Shown piece after piece: positions 19,253 to 30,231 of a stretch of DNA of 64,000 nucleotides. Position 1 is the first letter of the stretch, and each line of letters begins with the position of its first letter. Location: NCBI GenBank assembly GCA_902628835.1, contig CACOPD010000004.1:1-64000 (forward strand). The letters are read 5' to 3'. The notes below the pieces were generated by a model. That model made no database searches. It saw only the letters and a list, made by a program, of their open reading frames with translations, and had not been told where the DNA came from. A program made the position numbers and the translations under genes. Source of the stretch: an uncultured Alphaproteobacteria bacterium (GTDB taxonomy: Bacteria; Pseudomonadota; Alphaproteobacteria; HIMB59; GCA-002718135).

Positions 19253-19321
19253 AAAAATAATAAAAACTAACAAAAAATTGTTTTTTAGTTTCTTTAATAT
19301 ATATGACATGTACGATATTTA

Positions 19322-20563
19322 ATGAAAAGATCAATATTTATAGCTTTCATAATACTTGCCGCTGTAGTTGGCTGGATTGGCTCTGGTCAATTTTCAAACA
19401 ATGTTGTTGCACAAGATGATAGTACAGAAACTAATTCTGAAACAGAAACTTCATATTCTGAGGATATAGAAAACAATGATAATGATGAATTTACATTTTC
19501 TGTTGAAACAAAAGTATTTACTTCCAGTTTAATTGATCAATCTATCGAATTACAAGGTCAAACTATTCATAACAAAAAAATTGATGTTAAATCTGAAACA
19601 TCTGGCAACATAGATAATATTGAATTTGCAAGAGGAGATAAAGTATCTCAAAATGCTGAAATGATTACAATCTCACTAGAGGATAGAAATGAAAAGCTTT
19701 TTAGTGCAAAAAAAGATTTAGAAAGACTTAATAAAGAACTAATTTTAAATGAAAAAAACAGAGATAATCTACTTAGACAGAATGTTGAAAGAATTGAACT
19801 GTATGAAATTGAATATGCATCTGCAAAACAACTTATTGATAAAGGTTTAAGTTCAAAATCAAAATTAAGTTTAGCATCTTTTAATCTTGCTAATGCTCAA
19901 GCTGATAGAGAAGATATTAAAATAAAATTTGAATCTACCTTAGCAAACCTTGAAGCCCAAATTTCTAATGTAAAATCAATTTTAAAGAATATAAAACTTG
20001 ATATAGAAAAAACTACTATCAAGGCACCATTTGATGGAATTATTTCAGAAAAAATGGTTGAGGAAACTGAATTCATCTCAATAGGTACTCCCCTATTTAC
20101 TATAATTGATTTAGACCCTATCAAAATTGAAGGTTATTTATCTGAATTTGATGTAAATAAAGTGAGTGTTGGTACTAAAGCTTTAATTGAAGATAGTAAT
20201 GGTATTAAAAAAAATGGAATAATATCTTTTATTTCTCCATCAGCTGAAACTAGTACTAGAACATTCGAAATTACTATTGAAGCTGATAATAAAGATCTCT
20301 CTTATAAAAGTGGCATAACAACTAAAATTGTTATCAAAGGTTCAGAGCTTAAAGCGCACAAAATACCACCTTCTATATTAACTTTATTAGACGATGGGAC
20401 TGTAGGTGTTAAAGCTGTAGATAATGATAATAAAGTTACTTTCTATCCAACCAAAACAATTAAGGATACAATTGACGGAATGTGGGTTTCTGGATTACCC
20501 GAGACGGTTAATTTAATAGTCAGTGGTCAAGAATATATAAGTATTGGTGAAACAATAAAATAA
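19322..20563 (+). CDS. RND efflux periplasmic adaptor subunit
   Basis: Membrane-fusion protein that would bridge the RND pump downstream to an outer-membrane channel. An N-terminal hydrophobic anchor or signal (residues 4-24) is followed by an acidic linker rich in Glu, Asp and Ser, then a split biotinyl/lipoyl-like half (GNIDNIEFARGDKVSQ), a long coiled-coil hairpin (about 120-215), the second lipoyl half (TIKAPFDGIISEKMVEETEF) and beta-barrel parts. It lies 5 bases before the pump gene. The substrate cannot be told from sequence. Confidence 0.87.
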   Translation: MKRSIFIAFIILAAVVGWIGSGQFSNNVVAQDDSTETNSETETSYSEDIENNDNDEFTFSVETKVFTSSLIDQSIELQGQTIHNKKIDVKSETSGNIDNIEFARGDKVSQNAEMITISLEDRNEKLFSAKKDLERLNKELILNEKNRDNLLRQNVERIELYEIEYASAKQLIDKGLSSKSKLSLASFNLANAQADREDIKIKFESTLANLEAQISNVKSILKNIKLDIEKTTIKAPFDGIISEKMVEETEFISIGTPLFTIIDLDPIKIEGYLSEFDVNKVSVGTKALIEDSNGIKKNGIISFISPSAETSTRTFEITIEADNKDLSYKSGITTKIVIKGSELKAHKIPPSILTLLDDGTVGVKAVDNDNKVTFYPTKTIKDTIDGMWVSGLPETVNLIVSGQEYISIGETIK

Positions 20564-20568
20564 TCTAA

Positions 20569-23500
20569 ATGAAAATTAATATTATAGACTACGCAATTAG
20601 CCATTCTCGAGTTTTTATGGGAATTCTTTTGTTTATTATTTTTTCTGGGGCATCTACTTATATAACAATGCCTAAAGAATCATCTCCTGATGTTAGCATT
20701 CCAATAGTTTATATTTCCCTTCATCAAAATGGTATTTCTGCACAAGACTCTGAAAGACTTTTAGTTAAACCAATAGAAGATGAAGTAAAAACTGTTGAAG
20801 GAGTAAAAGAAGTAAGATCAACGGCTTATTCAGGTGGAGGTAATGTTTTACTAGAATTTGATGCTGGATTTGATTCTGATCAGGCGATGGTAGATATAAG
20901 AGACAAAGTTGATAGAGCTAAAGGAGATCTTCCTAGTGAAGCAGATGAACCAACAGTAAACGAAGTTAATATAAGTACATTTCCTATTCTTTCCATTTCA
21001 TTAAGTGGAGATGTACCGAATAGAACTCTTCAAGACTTAGCTGATATTTTACAAGATGATATTGAAACAATTCCAAGTGTTTTAGAAGCTAAAATAGGTG
21101 GTAAAAGAAATGAGCAGGTTGACATATTGATTAATCCAACTGCAGTTGATAGCTATGGCATCAATCTTGAGAGCCTTATTAATATTGTTAGGGAAAATAA
21201 TATGATGGTATCTGCTGGTGGTCAAGATACTGGTGATGGAAGTTTTGATATTAAAGTTCCAGGTTTATATGAAACTATTGAAGATGTTTTAAATACACCT
21301 GTAAAAACTAGTGGAGACTCAGTAATAACTTTCCGAGATATTGCTGAAGTAAAAAGAACATTCGAAGATAGACAATCTTATGCAAATGTAAATGGATCGA
21401 ATTCAATAACTATTGATGTTTCAAAAAGAATTGGTGAAAATATCATTAATACAATTGATGAAGTAAAAAAAGTTACATCAAAAACCCAAAAAACCTTTCC
21501 GGAAAATGTTGAAATTTCTTTTGGTAATGATCAATCAAAAGGTATTAAAACTATGTTAAATAGTCTGCAAAATAATGTCATTGCAGCTATAATCCTTGTT
21601 TTAATTATAATCTTAGGAGCATTAGGGGTTAGATCAGGTTTATTAGTTGGTGTATCTATACCAGGGTCATTTTTATCAGGTTTGTTGGCACTTTCTGTAA
21701 TGGGTTTTACTATTAATATAGTAGTATTATTTGCACTTATTTTATCTGTTGGACTTTTGGTTGATGGGGCCATTGTTGTTGTGGAATATGCTGATAGAAA
21801 AATGAAAGAAGGCTTAAGTGTAAAAGAAGCTTTTGCTAATGCATCAAAAAAGATGTCACTCCCAATAATATCATCAACTGCAACTACCCTTGCAGCTTTT
21901 CTACCACTAATATTCTGGCCAGGAATTGCTGGTGAGTTTATGAAATACCTACCAATAACACTTATATGCGTTCTTATTTCTTCTTTGTTTATGGCACTAC
22001 TTTTTGTTCCAGTTTTAGGATCAATTTTAAACACAGTATCAAGAATACTACTTCAATTTATTGTACCATTATTGATATCACTAATTTTTTATAATCTAAT
22101 ATCTTTTGGATTTGGATTATTAGATCTTCAGAGTTTTAGTTTATTTATTACAATTGGAAAATATTTACTCAGCTTTGCTTTATTTATATTTGTATTTATA
22201 AGAATAATACCAAGAGTTTATAAAATTTCAGAAAGTGTAAATTCCACAGATAAATTAGTTAGTAAAAATGCTAAAATCTTATCTTCAGAGTCAAATGAAC
22301 CTGTTTTAAATGTAACTGGTTTCGTAGGTTTTTATGCTAAATTATTAAACTTTTTATTATTTCATCCTCTAAAGGTGATGATTAGTGCCTTAGTGATACT
22401 AGTTGCAGTAAATTATACCTATACTCAAGTAGGAGAAGGTGTTGAGTTTTTCCCAGATGTTGAACCAGATCTTGCAAAAATTGTTGTTTTTGCAAGAGGT
22501 AATCTTTCTGTTGAAGAAAAAAAAGATTATGTGTCAAGAGTTGAGAATATAATTTTAAAATTACAATCAGAAAGACAGGAATTTAAAAATATTTACTCTT
22601 TAAGTGGAAATGTCAGTGAACAATCAGAAGCCTCTGAAGACTTTATTGGATCAATAAGTTTGGAATATACAGATTGGGATAAAAGAAGAAAATCCAAAGT
22701 TATACTTGCTGAAATTTTAGAAGCAACGAAAAGTATTAATGGTATAAAAGTAGAGTCAAGAGAACAACAAGGTGGGCCTGGTGAAGGTAAGCCAATTAAT
22801 ATTAAATTAACTAGTGATAATAAAAAACTTTTAATTACTGAAGGTATTAAGCTTAAAAAATTCATGGATAATTATCCTAAATTAATGAACGTCGAAGATA
22901 ATTTACCAGCTCCTGGAATAGAATGGGAAATAAATGTAGATAGAAAACAAGCTTCTAAATTTGGAGCTAACATCTCATCTATAGGAAATGTTATAAAACT
23001 TGCAACTAATGGTCTTAAACTTGGAGAATACAGACCAGATGATAGTAATGAAAGTATTCCACTTTTTCTTCGCTACCCTAATGAAGGAAGAACACTTGAT
23101 AGAATTGATAATTTAAGAGTAACTACTTCAAATGGTTTAGTTCCAATATCCAATTTTGTTGAAATTGTTCCAAATAACAGAACAGGAAATATAATCAGAG
23201 TAGATTCAAAAAATGCTATAAATATTCAGGCAGATGTAGAGCCTGGAACTTATCCTGATGGAAAAGTTAAAGAACTTGAGTATGTATTAGGAATTTCAGA
23301 TACTGCTCCGTCTTGGAGGGGAAGAACACTAGATTTACCTCGTTATGAATTAGACAACAAAGTACGGGCTGAACTTATTGGAGAAAATGAAGACCAAAAA
23401 GAAGCTCAAGAATTTTTAACAGGAGCTTTTGGTGTGGCTTTATTTTTAATGCTAATGATACTTCTTTTACAGTTTAACAGTTTTTACAGTGCGTTTTTAA

Positions 23501-23964
23501 TTCTTTTTGCAGTTGTAATGTCAACTGCTGGTGTATTTATAGGCTTAATAGTTACAGCACAACCATTTGGTATTGTGATGTCAGGAGTTGGTGTAATTGC
23601 CCTCGCTGGTATAGTTGTAAATAACAATATCATATTGATTGATACATTTGATTTTTTAAAGACTAAAACATCAAATATAAGAGAAGCTATTATTAAAACA
23701 GGTGCACAGAGACTTAGACCAGTTTTACTTACAACAACTACAACAGTACTAGGTTTATTACCTATGGTAACAATGACAAATGTTGACTTTATATCAAGAG
23801 AAATAACAAGAGGGTCACCAGATACTCAGTGGTGGGTTCAATTATCAACAGCTATAGTATTTGGACTACTATTTGCAACATTTCTTACATTAGTTGTAAC
23901 ACCATCAGCTTTAATGTTTAGAGAAAATATTAAAAATTGGTATAAGAAAAAAATTTCTAGTTAA
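20569..23964 (+). CDS. RND efflux permease, AcrB/HAE1-like
   Basis: Proton-driven trimeric inner-membrane pump of 1131 residues with two homologous halves. Recognisable are the first helix and periplasmic start (MPKESSPDVSIP), GVEGVKEV-like porter motifs, the helices with GLLVDGAIVVVEYADRK (conserved Asp in helix 4) and, in the second half, ALAGIVVNNNIILID and RLRPVLLTTTTTVLGLLP. An extra hydrophobic stretch at about residues 490-548 lies in the middle of the protein. It forms a pair with the adaptor upstream; no outer-membrane channel gene is next to it. Confidence 0.9.
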   Translation: MKINIIDYAISHSRVFMGILLFIIFSGASTYITMPKESSPDVSIPIVYISLHQNGISAQDSERLLVKPIEDEVKTVEGVKEVRSTAYSGGGNVLLEFDAGFDSDQAMVDIRDKVDRAKGDLPSEADEPTVNEVNISTFPILSISLSGDVPNRTLQDLADILQDDIETIPSVLEAKIGGKRNEQVDILINPTAVDSYGINLESLINIVRENNMMVSAGGQDTGDGSFDIKVPGLYETIEDVLNTPVKTSGDSVITFRDIAEVKRTFEDRQSYANVNGSNSITIDVSKRIGENIINTIDEVKKVTSKTQKTFPENVEISFGNDQSKGIKTMLNSLQNNVIAAIILVLIIILGALGVRSGLLVGVSIPGSFLSGLLALSVMGFTINIVVLFALILSVGLLVDGAIVVVEYADRKMKEGLSVKEAFANASKKMSLPIISSTATTLAAFLPLIFWPGIAGEFMKYLPITLICVLISSLFMALLFVPVLGSILNTVSRILLQFIVPLLISLIFYNLISFGFGLLDLQSFSLFITIGKYLLSFALFIFVFIRIIPRVYKISESVNSTDKLVSKNAKILSSESNEPVLNVTGFVGFYAKLLNFLLFHPLKVMISALVILVAVNYTYTQVGEGVEFFPDVEPDLAKIVVFARGNLSVEEKKDYVSRVENIILKLQSERQEFKNIYSLSGNVSEQSEASEDFIGSISLEYTDWDKRRKSKVILAEILEATKSINGIKVESREQQGGPGEGKPINIKLTSDNKKLLITEGIKLKKFMDNYPKLMNVEDNLPAPGIEWEINVDRKQASKFGANISSIGNVIKLATNGLKLGEYRPDDSNESIPLFLRYPNEGRTLDRIDNLRVTTSNGLVPISNFVEIVPNNRTGNIIRVDSKNAINIQADVEPGTYPDGKVKELEYVLGISDTAPSWRGRTLDLPRYELDNKVRAELIGENEDQKEAQEFLTGAFGVALFLMLMILLLQFNSFYSAFLILFAVVMSTAGVFIGLIVTAQPFGIVMSGVGVIALAGIVVNNNIILIDTFDFLKTKTSNIREAIIKTGAQRLRPVLLTTTTTVLGLLPMVTMTNVDFISREITRGSPDTQWWVQLSTAIVFGLLFATFLTLVVTPSALMFRENIKNWYKKKISS

Positions 23965-23990
23965 ATTTTTTCTAATTATATTTTAAATAT

Positions 23991-24542
23991 ATGATTGTTA
24001 ATTCTATTACTGTCTATTGCTCATCTTCAGATAAATTGAGTCACAAATATTATAAAGATGCTAAAGAAATTAGCAAACTAATATCATCATTTAAAATAAA
24101 TATTGTCTATGGTGGAGCAAAAGTTGGTATTATGGGTGTAGTTGCTAAGACTGCAATAGAGTCTGGAAATAAAGTAACTGGTGTAATACCAAATTTTTTA
24201 TCTGAGAGAGAAATAATTTTTGAAAATATAGATGAATTAAAAATAGTTGATGATATGTCTGAAAGAAAAAAATTACTCTTTGAGCTAGGTGATGCCTATT
24301 TAGCCTTACCAGGAGGAACAGGAACTTTAGAAGAAATAGTAGAAGTTGTATCTTGGAAAATAATGGGGATTCATAATAAGCCAATAATATTTTTTAATAA
24401 AAATAATTTCTGGGATAATCTATTTAAACAATTTAAATTTTTTGAAGATGAAAAATTTTCAAATAAAAATTTACAAAACAGTTTTCACATTATAGATACG
24501 GTTGATCAATTAAAAAATATATTTATTAAATGGCAAAAATAA
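23991..24542 (+). CDS. LOG family protein
   Basis: Rossmann-fold protein of the LOG/lysine-decarboxylase-like family (TIGR00730), whose members release bases from cytokinin-type nucleoside monophosphates or other nucleotides. VYCSSS opens the protein, [10 protein letters not shown] is at 40-49 and the catalytic PGGTGTLEE at 107-115. Length 183 is normal. The 3' end overlaps icd by 13 bases, so it is probably translated together with it. In bacteria the true substrate is often unclear. Confidence 0.85.
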   Translation: MIVNSITVYCSSSDKLSHKYYKDAKEISKLISSFKINIVYGGAKVGIMGVVAKTAIESGNKVTGVIPNFLSEREIIFENIDELKIVDDMSERKKLLFELGDAYLALPGGTGTLEEIVEVVSWKIMGIHNKPIIFFNKNNFWDNLFKQFKFFEDEKFSNKNLQNSFHIIDTVDQLKNIFIKWQK

Positions 24543-25738
24543 AAGTTAAAAATCCTGTAGTTGAAATGGATGGAGATGAAATGACCAGAATCATCTGGGA
24601 GTACATCAAGGAACAACTAATTTTGCCCTATCTTGATATAGATATCAAATATTTTGATCTTGGAGTGATTAAAAGAGATGAAACCAATGATCAAATTACA
24701 ATAGACGCAGCTGAAGCAGTAAAAAAATATGGTGTAGGAATAAAATGTGCAACAATTACACCGGATGAAAATCGAGTTGAAGAATTCAAATTAAAGCAAA
24801 TGTGGCGATCACCAAATGGAACAATAAGAAATATACTTGGGGGAACTATATTTAGGCAGCCAATTATATGTAAGAATGTTCCACGAATAATCACGAACTG
24901 GAATCATCCAATTGTAGTTGCTAGACATGCCTTTGGTGATCAATATAGAGCGACTGACACATTAATTAATAAACCAGGAACACTTAAAATGGTTTTTGAA
25001 CCTAAAGATGGATCTGAAGGATTTACACAAGATGTTTATGAATTTGAAAAATCTGGTGTAGCCCTATCAATGTATAATTTAGATAATTCAATTAAAGACT
25101 TTGCTAGAGCTTGTTTTAACTATGGACTTAATCTTGGTTGGCCAGTTTACCTTTCTACTAAAAATACTATTTTAAAAGTTTACGATGGAAGATTTAAAGA
25201 TTTATTTCAGGATGTATTTGATACTGAATTTAAAAATAAGTTTAAAGAAAAAGACATAGTTTATGAACACAGATTAATCGATGATATGGTGGCATCAGCA
25301 TTAAAATGGGAAGGTAATTTTATTTGGGCTTGTAAAAATTATGATGGAGATGTTCAATCAGACTCTGTTGCTCAAGGATTTGGATCACTAGGTTTAATGA
25401 CAAGTGTTTTAATGACACCAGATGGTAAAACAGTAGAGGCTGAAGCTGCACATGGCACTGTTACTAGACATTATAGAAATCATCAAAAAGGTATAGAAAC
25501 TTCAACTAATCCAATTGCATCAATTTTTGCTTGGACAAGAGGTTTAAGTTTTAGAGGAGAATTTGATGGTAATAATGAATTGATAAATTTTGCTAAAAAA
25601 TTAGAAGAAACGTGCATCAAAACTGTAGAAAATGGTGAAATGACAAAAGATTTAGCAATATTAATTAACGAAGATCAGAAATGGTTAAACACTCAAGATT
25701 TTTTAAGCGCGATAAAAAACAATTTTCAAATTAACTAA
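24530..25738 (+). CDS. icd: isocitrate dehydrogenase, NADP-dependent
   Basis: Homodimeric isocitrate dehydrogenase of the eukaryote-like type common in alphaproteobacteria, converting isocitrate to 2-oxoglutarate in the TCA cycle. [18 protein letters not shown] opens it, [15 protein letters not shown] and [18 protein letters not shown] bind substrate, and [10 protein letters not shown] is the NADP-binding segment. Length 402 is normal. The start lies within the LOG gene; the 3' end overlaps convergent alaS by 8 bases. Confidence 0.96.
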   Translation: MAKIKVKNPVVEMDGDEMTRIIWEYIKEQLILPYLDIDIKYFDLGVIKRDETNDQITIDAAEAVKKYGVGIKCATITPDENRVEEFKLKQMWRSPNGTIRNILGGTIFRQPIICKNVPRIITNWNHPIVVARHAFGDQYRATDTLINKPGTLKMVFEPKDGSEGFTQDVYEFEKSGVALSMYNLDNSIKDFARACFNYGLNLGWPVYLSTKNTILKVYDGRFKDLFQDVFDTEFKNKFKEKDIVYEHRLIDDMVASALKWEGNFIWACKNYDGDVQSDSVAQGFGSLGLMTSVLMTPDGKTVEAEAAHGTVTRHYRNHQKGIETSTNPIASIFAWTRGLSFRGEFDGNNELINFAKKLEETCIKTVENGEMTKDLAILINEDQKWLNTQDFLSAIKNNFQIN

Positions 25739-28403
25739 TAGAATTTAATTTATCTTCTATGTATTTTATACTTTCATTAATTTGACTAAGATCTGATCCT
25801 CCTCCTTGAGCAAGATCTTTTCTACCTCCCCCGCCCTTGCCACCTAGAATAATCGAAATTTCTCTTATTTCTTTTGAAGCATCAAAAAGATCTGTAATAT
25901 CTTCTGTAACTCCTAGCACTATAGATAGTTTGTTATCATTATTTGAAATTATTAGCGAAACACTATTTTTGTTATATTGTTTTTTTTGCTCATCAATAAA
26001 TGTTTTCAAAGATTTATTAGGATAGTCTTCAGCAATCAAGTATATAAAATTTAAATCTTTGATTTTTTTCACAACAATATTATCAATATTTTTCGATATA
26101 GACATATTTTGTTTTAATTTTTCGTGTATCTGAATCAATTCTTTAATTAACAAACCTTTGTCTTCAGATTGATTTTTAAAATTATAATCAGCATTAATAT
26201 TTTTAATTTTACTCTTTAAATCTTCAATTTGATTATCTTGGTTTTTATTTTTTTCTAATAAATTTATTTCTATTTCTTTAATATATTTATCCACTGCAAC
26301 ATTAGATACAGCCTCTATTCTTCTTATTCCAGACGCAACACTAGATTGATTAGTTATTTTAAATTTACTTATTTCCCCTAATTTAATAACATGAGTTCCT
26401 CCGCACAATTCTTTTGAAAAGAATGATTCATTTTCTTGACCCATTGTTACTACTCTTACTTCATCGCTATATTTTTCCCCAAACAATGCCATCGCACCTT
26501 CTTCAATAGCTTTTTTTTGATCTACAACTTTAATTTCAACAACACCATTTTTTTGAATTTGATCATTTACAATTTCTTCAATATTCTTGAGTTGATCTTT
26601 TTCAATTGGATTATTGTGACTAAAATCAAATCTAAGTTTTTCTGAATTTACAAGTGAGCCCTTCTGCGTGACATGCTTGCCCAGTATTTTTCTTAGAGCA
26701 GCATGTAATAAATGAGTTGAAGAATGATTATATTTAATAAAATCTCTATTCACTGTATTAATGCTTGCTTTAATAGTATCTTCAATTTCGCATTCACCAC
26801 TAATTACTTTACCTTTGTGAAGAAAATAGTTTCCAAATATTTTTGTAGTATTCATAACTTCAAACTTAAAGTTATCATTTTCAAAAAAACCCTGATCTCC
26901 CACCTGGCCACCACTTTCTCCATAAAAAGGTGTTTGATTTAATATTATAATTGCTTCTTGATCTTTTTTAATTTTATCTACTGACTTACTTTCTGATATG
27001 ATTGAAATTATTTTACAATCAGCTTCCATATCAGAATATCCTAAAAATTCTGTTGGGTCTATTTTAGAAGTTATTTCAAACCAAATACCATCGTCCTCGA
27101 TGTCTCCTGTACCTTTCCAACTTTGTCTCGCTCTTTCCTTTTGATCTAACATTTTTTGTTCAAATGTTTTTATATCGACTTCAATATTTTTACTTTTCAA
27201 ATAATCTTGTGTTAAATCTAATGGAAATCCATAAGTGTCGTATAATTTAAATGCTACTTCTCCATTAAATATATTTGTTGAGTTAGACATTTCCTCATCT
27301 AAAATTTTTATTCCTTTTTCAACAGTTTCCTTGAATTTAGTTTCTTCATTAATTAATGTATTCATAATGAGATCTTTTGCTCTATCTAATTCAGGATATG
27401 AATTTTTAATTCCATCTAAAAAAATAGGGAATAGCTTATGAAAAACAGGCTCTTTATTACCTAAAGAATGAGCGTGTCGCATTCCCCTTCTCATTATTCT
27501 TCGTAAGACATATCCTCTACCTTCATTTGAAGGCATAACCCCATCTGCAATTAAAAAAGAGGAGGATTTTAAGTGATCTGCAATTACTCTATGACTAGGA
27601 TTTGTTATTGAACTTTCATCACCACATAGTTTCGTTGATTCATTTATAATCGGTTGAAATAAATCTGTTGAATAATTATCATTGGATCCATCTAGAAGAG
27701 CTGTCATTCTCTCTAATCCCATTCCAGTATCAATGGAGGGTTTTGGTAGATTTATTCTCTCAGATTTAGATATCTGCTCATATTGCATAAATACTAAATT
27801 CCATATTTCTATAAATCTATCACCATCTTCGTTTGGAGAACCTGGAGGGCCCCCTTCGTATTTATCACCATGATCATAAAATATTTCAGAACATGGACCA
27901 CAAGGACCAGTTTCACCCATTGACCAAAAATTATCAGATGTACTAATTTTAATAATTTTATTTTCAGATAATCCAGCTATTTTTTTCCATAAATCAAAAG
28001 CTTCCTGATCATCAGAATAAATAGTTACTAATAATCTGTCTTTGTTTATTGAATATTCTTTGGTAATCAGATTCCAAGCTAGTTCTATGGCCAACTCTTT
28101 AAAATAATCTCCAAAAGAGAAATTACCTAACATTTCAAAAAAAGTATGGTGTCTTGTTGTATATCCTACATTTTCTAAATCATTGTGCTTACCGCCTGCT
28201 CTTACACATTTTTGAGCTGTAGTCGCTCTGTTGTAATCTCTAGTCTCTTTACCTGTAAAAATATTTTTAAATTGCACCATTCCAGAATTAGCAAACATTA
28301 GGGTAGGATCATTATCTGGTACTAGAGAGCTAGAATGAATAACCTCATGTCCATTTTTTTTAAAATAATTGAGAAATGTCGACCTAATCTGATTAGAATT
28401 CAT
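25731..28403 (-). CDS. alaS: alanyl-tRNA synthetase
   Basis: Class II synthetase of 890 residues that charges tRNA-Ala. N-terminal catalytic domain with [15 protein letters not shown] and [16 protein letters not shown]; a tRNA-recognition part; the editing domain with zinc-binding [11 protein letters not shown] (HxxxH) and CGGTH; and a C-terminal DHHA1-like domain with [16 protein letters not shown]. All parts are present and uninterrupted. A terminator for recA lies just upstream, so alaS must have its own promoter in 28404-28440 or inside the hairpin region. Confidence 0.97.
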   Translation of the reverse strand: MNSNQIRSTFLNYFKKNGHEVIHSSSLVPDNDPTLMFANSGMVQFKNIFTGKETRDYNRATTAQKCVRAGGKHNDLENVGYTTRHHTFFEMLGNFSFGDYFKELAIELAWNLITKEYSINKDRLLVTIYSDDQEAFDLWKKIAGLSENKIIKISTSDNFWSMGETGPCGPCSEIFYDHGDKYEGGPPGSPNEDGDRFIEIWNLVFMQYEQISKSERINLPKPSIDTGMGLERMTALLDGSNDNYSTDLFQPIINESTKLCGDESSITNPSHRVIADHLKSSSFLIADGVMPSNEGRGYVLRRIMRRGMRHAHSLGNKEPVFHKLFPIFLDGIKNSYPELDRAKDLIMNTLINEETKFKETVEKGIKILDEEMSNSTNIFNGEVAFKLYDTYGFPLDLTQDYLKSKNIEVDIKTFEQKMLDQKERARQSWKGTGDIEDDGIWFEITSKIDPTEFLGYSDMEADCKIISIISESKSVDKIKKDQEAIIILNQTPFYGESGGQVGDQGFFENDNFKFEVMNTTKIFGNYFLHKGKVISGECEIEDTIKASINTVNRDFIKYNHSSTHLLHAALRKILGKHVTQKGSLVNSEKLRFDFSHNNPIEKDQLKNIEEIVNDQIQKNGVVEIKVVDQKKAIEEGAMALFGEKYSDEVRVVTMGQENESFFSKELCGGTHVIKLGEISKFKITNQSSVASGIRRIEAVSNVAVDKYIKEIEINLLEKNKNQDNQIEDLKSKIKNINADYNFKNQSEDKGLLIKELIQIHEKLKQNMSISKNIDNIVVKKIKDLNFIYLIAEDYPNKSLKTFIDEQKKQYNKNSVSLIISNNDNKLSIVLGVTEDITDLFDASKEIREISIILGGKGGGGRKDLAQGGGSDLSQINESIKYIEDKLNSIS

Positions 28404-28441
28404 GAAAAGGTAATATAACTTGAAAACTCTATTGTCTAAAT

Positions 28442-28470
28442 AAAAAAGCGCCTATTTTGAAATAGGCGCT
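28442..28470 (-). terminator. rho-independent terminator of recA
   Basis: AGCGCCTATTT and its perfect complement face each other around two bases (28447-28457, 28460-28470), with five GC pairs in the lower stem. Read on the minus strand the hairpin is followed by a run of T (the A-run at 28442-28447). It lies 19 bases after the recA stop and separates recA from alaS. It is one of only two convincing terminators in the window. Confidence 0.88.
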
Positions 28471-28488
28471 AAACGAAAATAATATTTA

Positions 28489-29598
28489 CTATTCTTTTAT
28501 TTCTTCAGCTTCTTTATCTTTATCTTTTTCTTTATTCTCTACTTTTCCTTCCATCATAGCTTTTTCAACTATTCCAGCATTTTGTAGAATTTGATTTTCA
28601 ATTTCATTAGCTATAGTAGGATTGTCATTTAGAAAGTTTTTAACATTTTCTCTACCCTGCCCTATTTTAGTATTTTTGTAAGCAAACCAAGATCCTGATT
28701 TATCAATGATTTCTGCTTTGACACCTAAATCAACTAATTCACCTAATTTAGATATACCTTCTCCGTACATTATATCAAATTCTACAACTTTAAATGGAGG
28801 TGCAACTTTATTTTTAACTATTTTTACTCTAGTTTGATTTCCAATGATCTCATCCTTATCTTTTATTGCGCCAATTCTTCTAATGTCCATTCTTACTGAA
28901 GAATAAAATTTTAGAGCATTTCCACCTGTAGTTGTCTCAGGACTACCAAACATAACGCCTATTTTCATTCTAAGTTGATTTATGAATACAACTAAAGTAT
29001 TTGATTGTGCGATAGAGCTTGTAAGTTTTCTTAAAGCCTGACTCATCAATCTAGCTTGCAAACCAGGTAATGAATCTCCCATATCGCCTTCTAGTTCAGC
29101 TCTTGGTACTAATGCGGCAACTGAATCAATAATTAGAACATCAATACCACCGGATTTAATTAAAGAATCAGCAATTTCTAAACCCTGTTCACCTGTATCA
29201 GGCTGGGAAATTAATAATTCTTCTAAATTTACACCTAATTTTTTTGCATATGCGGGATCTAGAGCATGCTCTGCATCTATAAATGCGCAGTTGCCACCTT
29301 TTTTTTGTGACTCTGCAACAATATGAGTAGCTAACGTAGTTTTTCCTGAACTTTCAGGTCCATAAATTTCAATAATTCTCCCTTTTGGAACTCCGCCGAT
29401 ACCAAGGGCGATATCAAGGCCTAATGAACCAGTGGATATTGCTTCAATATCTACATTTGTTTTTGAACCCAATTTCATTATTGAGCCTTTTCCATAATTT
29501 TTCTCTATTAGACTTACAGCGGCTTCTAGAGATTTACTTCTGTTTTCTTTATCCATTGAATTTTCGTTATTTACTACTTTTAATTTAGCTTGAGACAT
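28489..29598 (-). CDS. recA: recombinase RecA
   Basis: RecA forms filaments on single-stranded DNA for strand exchange and triggers the SOS response. Walker A GPESSGKT is at residues 80-87; the Walker B region [16 protein letters not shown] and the DNA-binding loop after [18 protein letters not shown] are intact. Length 369 includes an acidic, Lys/Glu-rich C-terminal tail. GGAG (29606-29609) precedes the ATG by 7 bases. It is divergent from dksA, transcribed alone between its own promoter region (with an SOS-type box) and a terminator. Confidence 0.97.
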   Translation of the reverse strand: MSQAKLKVVNNENSMDKENRSKSLEAAVSLIEKNYGKGSIMKLGSKTNVDIEAISTGSLGLDIALGIGGVPKGRIIEIYGPESSGKTTLATHIVAESQKKGGNCAFIDAEHALDPAYAKKLGVNLEELLISQPDTGEQGLEIADSLIKSGGIDVLIIDSVAALVPRAELEGDMGDSLPGLQARLMSQALRKLTSSIAQSNTLVVFINQLRMKIGVMFGSPETTTGGNALKFYSSVRMDIRRIGAIKDKDEIIGNQTRVKIVKNKVAPPFKVVEFDIMYGEGISKLGELVDLGVKAEIIDKSGSWFAYKNTKIGQGRENVKNFLNDNPTIANEIENQILQNAGIVEKAMMEGKVENKEKDKDKEAEEIKE

Positions 29599-29646
29599 TA
29601 CATTTCTCCATTAATTTCCTATGTTTTTATTAAGATTCTTGCAAAT

Positions 29647-29698
29647 CATGTTTACTTGTACATGTTTTGTTCTATTTTTAAAAGTTCTATTTTTGTTC
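29647..29698 (-). promoter_or_regulatory. SOS-type (LexA) box candidate upstream of recA
   Basis: The plus strand reads GTTC-N7-GTTC exactly at 29684-29698 (GAAC-N7-GAAC in recA direction), the direct-repeat LexA box of alphaproteobacteria, with a further GTTC at 29669-29672. Next to it CATGTTT is repeated after 7 bases (29647-29653 and 29661-29667). The site is about 90-100 bases before the recA start, in a 214-base region shared with divergent dksA (29599-29812); I see no gene there and the rest is AT-rich sequence without further clear motif. Confidence 0.55.
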
Positions 29699-29812
29699 TT
29701 TTATGAAAATTAAGTTAATTTATTGAAAAATAATAATTATTTATATTTAAGAAAATTTTAATATTGCTTGAATTAATAAAATCATTTGATAAATCAGCAC
29801 CGTTTTAAAATT

Positions 29813-30220
29813 ATGACTAAATTACCTAAAAATTATAAACCAACGCAGAAAGAAAAATTCATGAATGCCAAAATGAAAGAATATTTTAGGCAAAAATTAG
29901 TAAGTTGGAAAAAAGATTTACTAAGGGAGTCATCTCAAACTCTAAATAACCTTCAGAGTGAGAATGAAGCTAAACCAGATATAACTGATAGAGCGTCTGA
30001 AGAAATAGATAGATCTTTTGAACTTAGAACAAGAGATAGAGAAAGAAAGCTTATTAATAAGATTGATGCAGCCCTTCAAAGAATTGAAGATGGTTCATAT
30101 GGATATTGTGATGAAACGGGCGATCCGATTAGTATTAAAAGATTAGAAGCAAGACCTGTAGCAACTTTGAGTTTAGAAGCTCAAGAAATGCATGAAAAAG
30201 CTGAAAAAAGAATTAACTAA
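29813..30220 (+). CDS. dksA: RNA polymerase-binding transcription factor DksA, zinc-finger residues lost
   Basis: DksA works with ppGpp on RNA polymerase to control rRNA and amino-acid promoters. From the ATG at 29813 it has 135 residues; an in-frame TTG at 29786 would add nine, but MTKLPKNYKP is the normal start. The coiled coil (about 20-95) has the tip residues Asp56, Asp59 and Ala61 in PDITDRASEE. Of the four zinc cysteines only Cys99 in GYCDETGDPI remains; the other positions are Thr102, Ser120 and Ala123. RRLEARP-like KRLEARPVATL is kept. Cysteine-poor DksA proteins are known in alphaproteobacteria. Confidence 0.9.
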   Translation: MTKLPKNYKPTQKEKFMNAKMKEYFRQKLVSWKKDLLRESSQTLNNLQSENEAKPDITDRASEEIDRSFELRTRDRERKLINKIDAALQRIEDGSYGYCDETGDPISIKRLEARPVATLSLEAQEMHEKAEKRIN

Positions 30221-30231
30221 TTTTTAAAATT

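Noticed and set aside
19253-19309. Longer rlmE start at 19309
   Set aside because: Adds 19 mainly hydrophobic residues that the family does not have; the ATG at 19252 gives the usual N-terminus.
21531-22034. Long open frame on the minus strand inside the RND pump gene
   Set aside because: Mirror frame of a conserved membrane-protein gene on the plus strand; composition and motifs belong to the pump.
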